Below, piece after piece: positions 21,620-31,689 of a stretch of DNA of 64,000 nt (within the stretch, counting starts at the first letter, position 1; every line of letters begins with the position of its first letter). A model generated the notes under the pieces. It was not told the origin of the DNA, ran no database searches, and saw only the letters and a program-made list of their open reading frames with translations. The translations under genes were made by a program, and so were the position numbers. Origin of the DNA: Ceratotherium simum simum (taxonomy: Eukaryota > Chordata > Mammalia > Perissodactyla > Rhinocerotidae); assembly GCF_000283155.1 (NCBI RefSeq), contig NW_004454166.1, positions 12,354,869 to 12,418,868 on the forward strand, written 5' to 3'.

Positions 21620-21810
21620 AAAGATATGAGGGCTCATAAGTCCTCTGCTTTTGGGTAAGTTACTAAACTTCTTTGAGCATTTTTCTATTAATTAGCAGAG
21701 TGCAGGGAATAATTGCAACTTTTCCTACTGAAATCTGTTGTGAAAATCAAATGAAATAATATGTGTGGAAATGCTTTGGAAATGTGTAGAGAACAATATT
21801 ATGATCATCA
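21620..21810 (+). repeat. MIR SINE
   Basis: 'gggtaagttactaaacttct', 'gtgaaaatcaaatgaaataa' and 'atgctttggaaatgtgtaga' match a diverged MIR core and 3' part. Confidence 0.6.
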
Positions 21811-24334
21811 AAACAACCAGCCTCAACAAGGTACACCACTCCTTCCCACCTTGCCTCCCCCAGTGTGGCTGAAATTTAACTTTATTGAATTCTAGTTCAA
21901 GATGCCCACTTGTGTCCATCGATTTAATTCTCCTCATTTCCAAATTCCTGTTAAAATGACCAAGAACATTTTAAAAATAAGAAAATACCTCAGGAATAGT
22001 GTCATTAATTGATCAAAATATATGAGGAGACGTAGGGTACATAGGGCCATTTGAGGAAATTGTTGACCAGCGCATCATCCAAGACAAAGGAGAAGACCAC
22101 AGGGCCCACGACAATACCTCCAAGTCAGCCCCCACACTCTGGGTAACAGGGGCAGGGGGGTCCATTAGGGTGGGATGTGAAATGGAAGAAAATGCCAACC
22201 TTGAACCCACAAATGACTTTTGGAAACTACAATAGCCCAGGCAATCAAGACAGGTGGGGCTGAGGTTTGGGGGGAGGGCGGTTCTGTTGGGGGTCACCAG
22301 AGTTATTTCTGGCCTCTAGCCACAAACACAGAGGACAAAAACACTAAGCAAAGAAGTGATCTTTCATTTCCAAGTAACTGGACCTCGAATTTAACAAAAT
22401 AAAACTGTAAGAATCTAACATTTTCTTCCTTTTCCCCTTGTACCTTTCCCAAAAAATTCCAACCAGGAATCTACAGAATCTGTGAATCTATAGAATCTAA
22501 AGAATCTGTGTCCACCTCAACCCCAGATCCTAGATAAGTTCTGTAAAGCTTTTGGGTTCATAGGAAGTTTAATATGAGACACCAGCAGAATTGGTCTGCC
22601 CAAAAAGCCAATCATATTTGAAGTTTTGTTACTAGAAGTGGAGTATTAAGAGGAAGGGAGGTAGATGAGTTTGCTCTGCTTTGCATGAATCAGGCTTCAC
22701 TTCCAGTCATTCACTCTGACAAATTCTAAATCCATATATAACAAATTTTTTTTAATTATGTGTCTGCAATCTCTCCCACCCACCTCACCCTTCTCCCTGC
22801 CCTAATAACAAAGAACTGACCCTAAGATGGTAGCAAAGAGGAGAAATTAAGAAAGCCTGACTGGGCCGGTCTGGGAAGATGTCTCAGAATTTTGATAGAG
22901 TAAGATGAAAGACTAAAGTGAAAGCAGAGAGAAATAGATAAAGATGGAAAATGTGAATTTCATGTTTTGCTGTGAGTCAGGAAATCAACCCTTTGGAGTT
23001 TTCAAATAACTTCATTAAAGATTTCAATTTCTTCTCCATCACTTTTTGTTGTTGACAAGGGCTTCTTTGAGTGTGACATGAGTCTTCTTGCTTTATCTGG
23101 GTTACACATACCTCACGACGGCAAACTGGAGGGTGTTCAAAGATGAGTGGCTCAACTGGTAAAAGTCCTGAAGTGGTGTTGCAGGAAGGAAAGCTTAAAG
23201 AAATGGGCTATTTAGCTAAAACAGCACAAGACTTAGGGGTACGGGCTGAAGGGACTTATTTGTTGTATGTAGCTCTCAGAGGTAGAATTACAACAATCTG
23301 TAGAAACTACAGCAGGGACAGAAATCTGCTCAATATTAGGAGAAATATGTTTTTGAACTAATAGTGCTGTGTGAAAAAGATTGGGCTTCCTAGACTGGAA
23401 AGGTGAGGAAGGAGGGGTTGGTGGTTGCCTGTCAAAAGTGTCCAAACTTAGCTTGGAGAACCACTTCACTGGGACAATTCAGGCAAGAGGGAGCCAGGAG
23501 ATGGGCCTTGGTTTGATGACCTTCCTAACAGATACAAAAATTAGGATGAAGAGGGGGGAAAAAAAGCATCTGAATTTTAAAGAGCCCAGAGCTTTAAGAC
23601 CAACAGACGCCCAATCCCAGCTGTCAAATGCCAAGGGAGTTTTTCCAAATAGAGTCATCAAAAAGCATTCTCTTTTGCTAAATCAATGGTGTTCCTCTCT
23701 GTTCTCACAAAAGAAAAATGAGCAAATGGTAACTATCCCCTAGCTTACCTCTCCAATTCCCTGCCTTAGGATTTTGTCCCAGACACACTTTGTCTCCTCC
23801 ATGGCAACAAGTCACATTTCCACAATCTGCTATACCTCTAGCCTGAGAAAGATCTGAGGCTTGCCTGGTAGGCCTGGGCTGTGGCTGAGAATTCCTAATC
23901 TCACCTTGGATTAAATACAGACTCCCAAAGGACAAACTCTCCTCTCCCAAGGGTATTTGCCTTAGCAATCTCATCCCAAATGGAGAGTGAGACTGAGCCA
24001 AACTCAGAGAATCCCCAGAGAAGGCTAAGGTCAGGAGTTAAAAACAGCAACAGAAATCTCCAGAAGAGGCTGTAAGCAGGAGTGAGTCTTCTCCGTCGCT
24101 GGACTAAGACTCAGGCAATAGCTGGCTGAGCGTGACTCAGAAGACATTTCTGTGCCTGTGAACAAAGCCCAGGCATTTGGGCCGCGTGATCGTCACATCA
24201 CATTCATACTAGTGAGCCAACAGGTGAGCTGCTCTGACTAGCACATCAGATTGCTTTCTGGCCAGGATTTCTGCAGAGTCTGCTCCTCACAGGGAAGGCA
24301 AGAAATCTGAGTAAGACAACAGCAGCAACCACAA
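21811..24334. other. Repeat-poor block (2.5 kb), no gene recognised
   Basis: The longest stretch without a recognisable interspersed repeat. It has a G-rich run near 22253-22292 with four G-tracts but long loops, and a near-repeat of ctacagaatctgtgaatct at about 22480-22510. Frames up to 120 codons (23381-23743) show no known domain. Confidence 0.5.
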
Positions 24335-24720
24335 TGAATCAACAACAGGATGAGTAAATACGCACATGAGCACCTATTACACCCTTGGACCTGGGTGGGC
24401 TCAGGAGATTCACAGATGAAGGTGAGATGGCCTCTGCCCTTAACAAGCTCACAGTCCATTGGTAAAAGAAGATACATACCCTCATTATGGTAACATATGT
24501 GGTGATGCCATTATGGAGATGGGTCCATTTCAGGAGCGCAGATAAGAGAGCAGTAAATTATTCATGAGGAGTTCTCATGGACATTATGTCATCTGAGCTA
24601 GAGTTCCCAGGTTGGTCAAAAAGGAAAAGATATGCTAGTCAGAAGGAAAAACATGAGCAAAGACATGGAAGCAAGACATTTGCTACAGTTATTTGGGGTA
24701 ATAAAGGGTTTGAGGTTCAT
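24335..24720 (-). repeat. L2 LINE 3' region
   Basis: 'gagcacctattacaccctt', 'gcccttaacaagctcacagt', 'gagttctcatggacattatg' and 'aacatgagcaaagacatgga' follow reverse-complement L2. Confidence 0.65.
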
Positions 24721-25599
24721 TTATAGAATTAAATAAAAATAAAACTTCTATAGACAATGATCCCAAAACTAAAAGTGTTTCGGGAGCTATACCTAATGCC
24801 TTCCATTGATGGAATACCAGGGAAAAGTGATTGGCCTGAAGAAGATGTAAATTTGGCTGTAGGACAAATTACGTACATCTATGCATGCCTATAAAAATAC
24901 ACAAGGGAAGTGAATAAGAAAGGAAAAAGATTTCTTCTCTTGGTTAGGGAGTATTAAAAAAAAAAAGTGTTTGCTGGGCAGAGACTTTCACTATGGATAT
25001 AGAGTAGCAAAAATGGTAGAGTTGGAGTGGTTCGGAAAATGCTGGAAAAGTAGATAGGTCAGGCTGTTAAATAGGAACATGACTTCTTTCGCTATCCACA
25101 GGAACAATGAATAAATACACGAGAGATAAATTTCCATCAAAATTCAGCTGCCTCACTTCTCCTTTGACCACATTTTGGACCAAAATGTTTGACAAGATGA
25201 AGCGGCTCGTGCTTCAAGCCGACAGGCTCACTGGCTTCTGTCCAGGATAAACACTGTCAGTAAAACTATCCCTTCCCAACCTCCCGGGAGACTGCTGAAT
25301 GGGGCTACCAGCATTCCCTAACTTTTTTCTCCTTATGAAGCTTCGAAAGGGAATCACATCACGGGTCACCAAATGAGCTGTCATTGACTTGGTCAAAGGA
25401 AAAACGATAAGCAGAATAATCAATTCCATCAAACACAGGTGGCACTGCTCTCTTGTTTTATCACCGGTTTTACCTGAGGGGCAACTGGATGAACATACCT
25501 TTCTTTATATTTCATTTTTTAAGGTATTTGAGGATAGTTATCTCTCTTGGAAGATCAAAAGAAGTGTTTTGGGAGTAATAGAACATGCTGTAGATCAAG
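24721..25599. other. No gene or repeat family recognised (0.88 kb)
   Basis: Has an A-tract at 24955-24966. A small minus frame at 25214-25432 and a plus frame at 25389-25604 lack recognisable domains. Confidence 0.5.
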
Positions 25600-25690
25600 A
25601 GTAAAAAATAACTGGGAGCCACTGGATTTTTGCATCATCTTGGGCAGGTCACTCTGCCCCTCTGGGTCTATTTCCCAGAAGATCTTCCCA
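25600..25690 (+). repeat. MIR fragment, tentative
   Basis: 'cttgggcaggtcactctgcc' and 'cctctgggtctatttccc' resemble the MIR 'cttgggcaagttact...cctc.gtgcctcagtttcc' block only. Confidence 0.4.
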
Positions 25691-25784
25691 TTTAGTCCAG
25701 TTTATTTTGAGATATTGTGACTTTCAGGTTGATTGATAGATTTATTTAAACATAGAATTCAATCTTAAGATTCAGATAAAAATA

Positions 25785-25870
25785 TCATTCACTCATTTCC
25801 TCAATAAATATTTTGAGCTCCTACTATGTACCAGGAATTGTCCCAGACATTGCCTCAGGTTTAATGAGTT
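25785..25870 (-). repeat. L2 LINE 3' end
   Basis: 'cattcactcatttcctcaat', 'aaatattttgagctcctact' and 'atgtaccaggaattgtccca' are the reverse-complement L2 terminus. Confidence 0.8.
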
Positions 25871-25967
25871 TCCTCATTCCTTATTCCAAAGAGAATTTGA
25901 GACAACTTGGAATAATAATTCAGTACAATACCAAGTTTGAGGAAAAAAAGTGAAATCAGGCATCACA

Positions 25968-26100
25968 TGATCACATATGTGATTATATAATAATCATTTA
26001 ATTGATTATATAATCACATATGTGAATAAGGTCTTATTATATAATCACATACAATCATCTAATTGGTTAAATAATCACATATGTAGCATAAGGTCTTTCT
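25968..26100. repeat. 61-bp imperfect tandem duplication with palindromes
   Basis: aatcatttaattgatta (25992) recurs as aatcatctaattggtta (26053), period 61, with taatcacatatgtg and aaggtctt repeating in register. The perfect palindrome cacatatgtg and the near-palindrome gattatataatc recur inside, so each unit can fold on itself. Confidence 0.85.
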
Positions 26101-26284
26101 TCGTTATTTGCTAATTGTGGGCCACTAACTTATCCCTGAGTTTCCTAGCAGCCAATGCAAAGAGGGAAACACAATCTATTTCATAATTTTCTGTGTCTAT
26201 AAGACACAAATAGCATCAAAGCCATTTCTGATGCTGAGATCTGAATATTTAATATCAGCTTGACATAGTTAAATACCTCAAACT

Positions 26285-26395
26285 ACAGAAACCTTAATTC
26301 AACAAACATTCACTCACACCTACTCTGTACCAGGCCTTGTGCCAGGTATTAAAATGAGTGTGGTGAGTAAGATCTAATTTGTGCTCTTCAAGTCT
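26285..26395 (-). repeat. L2 LINE 3' end
   Basis: 'aattcaacaaacattcactc', 'ctactctgtaccaggccttg' and 'tgccaggtattaaaatgag' match the reverse-complement L2 terminus. Confidence 0.75.
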
Positions 26396-26954
26396 TTCTT
26401 AAGCATAAACTGCAGATCAGGACTCGCAGGCTATCACTGTTGATTCTTCCCCATTCCTGAAAATGCCCTATCAACACCCCCTTTCCCTTTTAAGGGAAAG
26501 ATTATGAAGCAAACTTCTAGAGGTCGTCCTAGCTTAGGGAAAATTCCAGCAGTGTGTTGAAGCTAGGGATACAGAGATGGGGATATAGGAGTAGGAATGG
26601 GGTCGGGGGTTAGTTCTCTGTGGTTTGGAGATGCCCTCTCCCATCCCCAGTCACTGCTGGTCTGGAACACATAACTGGAAAACAAGCACAAGGAATTTGT
26701 ATATGTTTTTAAAGTCTTTATCATCAACAACTCATTTTCTCTGCAATGAACTAAAATGCTTCCACTGGCAAATGAGAACAGTTAGACCAAAAAGCAGCAG
26801 CAGGATCCCTCTGTCCTACCTGAAACGCTGAGCTAATACCAGGCCAAGGGAATCCATCCCTCCTCAAAACAGCCAGATTGCTCCTGGGTACACACAGAAC
26901 TTGACTGAGAAAAGATACTGCCCTTAGGAGCACAGCTTTACTGATCCTTGGAGG
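26396..26954. other. No gene or repeat family recognised
   Basis: Nothing beyond short frames. Confidence 0.5.
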
Positions 26955-27085
26955 CAGCTAGCTCAAATCCCCATTTTCCCAATGAGGAATCCCACCAAAA
27001 CCCAGTGAAGAAAATGAGTCATGGAGGGTCAAGTGACTTAACTCAAAATCATGCAGGGCAGATCAGAGACTGCACTGCAGGAATA
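26955..27085 (-). repeat. MIR SINE fragment
   Basis: 'ccccattttcccaatgagga', 'gggtcaagtgacttaactca' and 'cagggcagatcagagactgc' match reverse-complement MIR. Confidence 0.6.
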
Positions 27086-27094
27086 CTTCACCAC

Positions 27095-27270
27095 ACTGGA
27101 TCCTATCTGGAATTTTAAATCTCACTCCCCTTGGAATTGTGGCTTCCCGAGTACAGAGACCATGTCTTAATGTCTCATTTGTTTTCTGCAGCCTCAGTGG
27201 GCTGCCCTAGGCCTGGAACATCATTAGGAGCTCACATTGTGCTGCTTTGATTGAGTTCTTGCAACTCTGG
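27095..27270 (+). repeat. L2 LINE 3' end
   Basis: 'gagtacagagaccatgtctt', 'cctaggcctggaacatcatt' and 'aggagctcacattgtgctgc' follow the L2 3' UTR. Confidence 0.6.
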
Positions 27271-27324
27271 GGTGGATGGCTCCATCTGGCACAGATTACT
27301 GACACTGGGAGCACACTGGAGCTC

Positions 27325-27432
27325 CTGGGGAGCTTTAAGAGAAAATATCAATACCTGGACCCCACCCCAGAACAAGTGAAATCAGAATGCCAGATGATTC
27401 TAACGTGCAAGTGAGGCTAAGAACCACAGATC
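27325..27432 (+). mobile_element. MER20-like hAT DNA transposon fragment
   Basis: 'gctcctggggagctttaaga', 'cctggaccccaccccagaac', 'gaaatcagaatgccagatga' and 'gaggctaagaaccac' follow the MER20 consensus, ending at its right terminal inverted repeat. Confidence 0.75.
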
Positions 27433-27617
27433 TAGCTTCTCATAGAACCAAAGCATGGCCATCTGACTCAGGCTGGAGCCCAAAGTCACAGTGATCTCTG
27501 AATTCATTGTTCTTGGAAGGGTAGTTCCAATGGGATGTCCTTGCCAAGGCTTTCACACGGCAATCCCAAGGTATTCAAAATCAAGAGCAGGATCCTTTCT
27601 CCCTTTAATGTTCATAT

Positions 27618-27634
27618 ACTGCCATCTAGTGGTC
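27618..27634 (-). promoter_or_regulatory. Candidate CTCF binding site
   Basis: On the minus strand the sequence reads gaccactagatggcagt, a near-ideal match to the CTCF core (CCACTAGRKGGCAG type). CTCF is a zinc-finger protein that anchors chromatin loops and insulators. The site is not inside a repeat I could recognise. Occupancy cannot be judged from sequence. Confidence 0.6.
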
Positions 27635-28849
27635 TCTTTGGCTTTTCCAGAGGGGTGTCTCATAAAGATGCAATCGTGTCTCAGCTGTAGCTGAGAGATT
27701 TCATGGGGTGCCAGAACCTCAAACCGTCTTATTATTTGGATGCTTTTTACTTGCAAAGTGTTCCATGATTTATTCTCCCAGAGTGTCTACAAGTCTTTGA
27801 TTTTATTTGGATAGAGATCCCAGGGTGGAACTGGACTCAGGTCCAAACTGAAAAGCAGGAAAACTTGGCAGAAGAATCTGCCAATGAGCCCCTGCTCAGC
27901 AATGTGCCAGTCATCAGGCTTTGGAAATATCATTTCACTTCCTGGCGCTTCGGTTTGCTCATCTGAAAGACAGAAAGAATAACCCTGCCCTCTACGTGGC
28001 CGGGACATTTTTACAGCTAATGAGGTCACTAATGTGCAAATTTGTTACAAACATCCATGAGCATGAAAATCAATACACAAACATACACATATATACATAT
28101 ACGCATTGATACACACACACAAACACAGACAGACAGATTCATTGTTATGCAGGTTCTGACACATGGTACATGAACAATCAATAATAATTCATTGATTAAA
28201 TATCTGGGAGCTAATCCTATGATCTTGAAAATGACAAAATTACCTTTCAAATGGATGGCTATAACTTTTTTTATATAATGAATAAAATTCACATCTCGCT
28301 GAATTTTATTGAAGGCACACCAGCTTGACTGAAAGATCACCAAAGCAGAGACCCCTGTGATGAGGTCATTAGAGGCTCCCTAACCCCCTTATCAACTAAG
28401 AGAGGTTATTGGGAAGACCTGGGGGAAGATTCTAACCAGGAAATCTGTGCGTGACAGTTCTAACCAGGAAAATCCACAGTGAAATCTCCATCCTGGGGAG
28501 ACCACAGGGGAAAGCAAATCAGGAATTTGCAAAGAGCAAAGCCCTGCAGGAGCATTATAACCAGGGAAGTTCTGTGTGAGGTTCTCCTGGGGACAGGACT
28601 GCTTGATAAGGGCACCCTATGTAGATACTTTGATACCCATATAGACGTAAACTTATTCATTGCACAATTTATTATTTTTAAAATGAACTTTACAAGAAAA
28701 AAATCAGTCAAGCTAGTGGTTGGCTTAATTTCTATCTTTTGCTGATTACACTGGATTCAAAGAGCTAAGAGTCTGGTTAAGGCGACTTAAAGAGAGGACT
28801 TGGAAAAAAAAATTTTTTAATGATTTAGTTGGAACAGCAGCAGGTTTCC
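27635..28849. other. No gene or interspersed repeat recognised (1.2 kb)
   Basis: Contains the microsatellite at 28075-28135. The phrase taaccagg recurs three times at about 28430-28568 within a locally repetitive stretch of unclear origin. Confidence 0.5.
28075..28135. repeat. Degenerate (CA)n/(TA)n microsatellite
   Basis: Alternating acacatatatacatatac and acacacacacaaacacagac segments. Confidence 0.85.
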
Positions 28850-29015
28850 AACTCTGGCATTTGTAAGAACCACCTGAAAGCTAGTTTAAAATGGGCCCCA
28901 GAGCAGAGATACTGACTCCAGAGCTCTGGACGGGGCCCAGGAAATTCCATTTTTAACCGACACTTCTAGGTGATTCTGTCCAGGTGCTCCACAGATGGCA
29001 CCTTGAGAAACCCCA
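28850..29015 (+). mobile_element. MER20-like hAT DNA transposon
   Basis: 'gtaagaaccacctgaaagct', 'gaggcccag'-type centre (here cggggcccaggaaattcc), 'ctaggtgattctgtccaggt' and 'ccttgagaaacccc' show the palindromic MER20 layout. Confidence 0.8.
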
Positions 29016-29449
29016 GTCAATAAGCCCATTTTTTTCCAGGCTTCAGATGTTAGAGGGCCACTGATTTTTATCAGTGGGGTGGGACAAGAAGTATTGAGGT
29101 AGGTTAAAGCTCAGAATGGGGAGCAAATTGCCCTAAACATGAGGACTGGAAGGAAGTCTAGTTCAGCAAAACAGAGTAGCCAATAGTTTTGGCATCAGAC
29201 AGTTAGTGGAAATCAGGATCAAAAGATGTCATCCAGCAGGTCACAGGACACAGCCAAGCACTGGGTGTTTGACATGCAATTTCTCTGATTCTCACTACAG
29301 GGAGGGAGGTTACTGTTGTCTCCATTTCACTGTTAAGGTAGAAAGAGTTTACTCCTTGCTATTTCTACCACACCATCACCGAGGAAATGCTGCAGCAGTT
29401 TCCAGGGTCCCCTCAACAGGGCATCAGAGCCTTTACATATGTTCTTTAC
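29016..29449. other. No gene or repeat family recognised
   Basis: About 430 bases with short frames only. Confidence 0.5.
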
Positions 29450-29555
29450 TAGCCTGACTATTCCCTCTCTAGTCCCTGCCCCGACTTGCCTCCTCTGTCT
29501 GGGAGACTCAGATCTAAAGAGTCAACTCAAACATCTCTTTTTTTTTTGCAAGACC
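29450..29555 (+). repeat. L2 LINE fragment, tentative
   Basis: 'gactattccctctctagtcc' and 'gagtcaactcaaacatctct' resemble the L2 'ccctctgcctggaa...ctcaaatgtcacctc' block. Confidence 0.45.
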
Positions 29556-29582
29556 CCAAATCAGAACTAATCATTTTTGAGA

Positions 29583-29995
29583 TTTTTAAGCATTTATTTA
29601 ACAACTAATCATGGGCTCGGCATTTGCAAAGGTCTCTCCTATAATACAATGATTGCACAAGCTAGGAATCATCATCTAGAATGATGGTCAGCACAATATG
29701 GCCCCCAGGTCAACCAGTCACCTGCTTTTGTAAATAAAGTTTTATTGGAACATAGCCACACCCATTTGTTTACATAATGCCTTTGGTTGTGACAGAGTTG
29801 AGTAGTTGAGTAGTTGCAGAAACTGTACGGCCTGCAAAGCTGAATATTTACTATCCAGCTCTTTACAGAAGAAGTTGCCGACGCTGGTCCAGAAAGATGA
29901 ATAACACACCTAAGACAGTCCGGCAGGCATTTTGAACCCTTCTTAAAGAAATAATTTGAAGCCAGGATCTCTGACTCCTCAACTAATGCACAATT
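29583..29995 (-). repeat. MIR SINE split by a hAT element
   Basis: Left part: 'catttatttaacaactaatc' and 'ctcctataatacaatgattg'. Right part after 29893: 'gatgaataacacacctaaga' and 'aagccaggatctctgactcc'. The two together give reverse-complement MIR order. Confidence 0.5.
29697..29893 (+). mobile_element. hAT-type DNA transposon fossil (same family as 17258-17595)
   Basis: Shares 'aataaagttttattggaaca', 'tgtgacagagttgagtagtt', 'cggcctgcaaagctgaatat' and 'ctctttacagaa' with the copy at 17258-17595, in the same order, with internal deletions. The phrase gttgagtag is doubled here. Confidence 0.75.
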
Positions 29996-30067
29996 ATGTT
30001 TCCACTCTTTCTACTTCTGGCATTTTGTTTGTATCTCATTTAAAGCATTTATCATCATTTCACTCAC

Positions 30068-30820
30068 ATAGAGGCCATTCATTTATTCAACTAATTTTTA
30101 CAGAGCTCCTACAAATAAGATAGGGTTCACGCCCTCTAGGATCTAACTACCAGAGCAATGACTTTCAAACTTTTCAGATTATTAACCCCTATTAGTAAAA
30201 CAACTTTTGAACATACAACCACACCATAGGTATCTTTATTAATCATAAAGTACATATGTATACCATTGAGTCAACATATTAGGCACATTACAAAGCATAC
30301 AAAAAATAGAGATGGGAGTTCTATTTTATTCTTCCCATATTCAACTTTGGAAACCACTGGACTAGCAGACTTATAGGATGTTGTGGAAAATGCTAAGGAA
30401 AAAAGTGAATATGGCTTAGAGAGAAAAGAGGGACCAAATGTGGGAAGGGGATATCAGAGGAAGGACATTTGATCTGAGTCTTGAAAATAAGCAGGAGACC
30501 ATCAGGCAAAGAAAGGGGAGAGGGCATTCTATACAGGGAGATAGCTTGTCCAAAGACACAGAGCTGTGAGAGAACATGCTGTGTTCATATGACAGGGGTA
30601 CTGCTATCTGTAAAAGGAAGATAGAGGAAGATGAGGCAGGTCAACATGATTGAAACCAGACTCTGAAGGGCCTTGTGTGTCAGGTTAACTCTGAAGTTCA
30701 TCCTGAAAGCAAAGAGGAGATATTTAAGCACAGGATTGGCATTATTAGGTTTATGTTACAAAGATCTCTCTGGAAGCTGGGTGAAAGAAGGATTAAAGGG
30801 GGAGACTGAAGGCAGGAAGA
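30068..30820 (-). repeat. L2 LINE 3' region, split by a hAT element
   Basis: Left: 'ccattcatttattcaactaa' and 'cacgccctctaggatctaac'. Right: 'gatctgagtcttgaaaataa', 'acagggagatagcttgtcc', 'gaagggccttgtgtgtcagg' and 'aagatctctctggaagctgg', in reverse-complement L2 order. Confidence 0.8.
30152..30366 (+). mobile_element. Non-autonomous hAT-type DNA transposon
   Basis: Left end gcaatgactttcaaac; right end caactttggaaaccactgga, an imperfect inverted repeat. It interrupts an L2 fossil cleanly. Subfamily not assigned. Confidence 0.6.
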
Positions 30821-30864
30821 TTAGTCCATAGCATTCATTGAACACTTGTTTGTTCCAGATATAT

Positions 30865-31000
30865 AATCAGGTCTCTCTTTTAATTGAGAACTCCTTGAAG
30901 CAATGGTGGCCATATTCATCTTTTTAGTCTCCCCTTCTGCACCCAACATTGAGCTGATATATAGAAGCTAATGATTATTTGTCAAATTATACTGAATTGA
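30865..31000 (+). repeat. L2 LINE 3' end
   Basis: 'attgagaactccttgaagca', 'ctccccttctgcacccaaca' and 'ttgagctgatatatagaagc' match the degraded L2 3' UTR. Confidence 0.55.
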
Positions 31001-31689
31001 CACTTTCTCCCATTGCAAGAATGACATTCCCCAAGGTGAAATCTTTGCTGCCTCTGTAAAACCATCATGGCTCCAGGGTCTATGTAAGATGGGAAGATAA
31101 AAGGACTTGGGGAAACATGACTCCATACTAGAGGATCATAGTCCTCACGAAAGAGCTGCACCTGGGCTGATTCTGCACTTGGAGAAACTGCTGAGGACGC
31201 ATGTCAGACCAGCCTGGCTGAGTCCACATCTCCAGGCCAGCGAATCAGTGAGTGCCAGTCAAGCCCCAGGCAGTGTTGGGAGGCTGTCTGACGATGACTG
31301 CTCAGTGGTGAGGCAACTGATCAGGTACATAAGTAAAGACTGATATTGAGTGCCTCCTGCCAGGTAAGTCAGGAGGGAGCCCAGGAGCACTGGGTTGTCA
31401 GAAACAAATTTAAGAAGTGGCTCTTCACCCTCCACCTCTTTCTAGCTGAGTATTGAACAGCAAAGGGTTCACAAAGGGCCACAGAGAATGAGTTGCTCCA
31501 GGAGGAGAAATCAGACTTGAATGGAAAAACCATCCATGTAGCTTGACCTAAGGGCCCCATTTAGGGGCATTAGGGAACCTCAGAGTAAAAAGAGCAAAAA
31601 ACAATATAACCACAGATATATAACCCTGGATAATCCACCTCCTGGGCCTCAAAGAAAACTATCTGGTAGTATAATGAAAATGACACTGA
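31001..31689. other. No gene or repeat family recognised
   Basis: A plus frame at 31107-31343 and a minus frame at 31369-31560 have no recognisable domain. It precedes the L1 cluster. Confidence 0.5.

Noticed and set aside
25968..26100. A CRISPR-like or clustered-repeat array
   Set aside because: Only about two imperfect adjacent units without spacers, in a mammalian genome. It is a tandem duplication.
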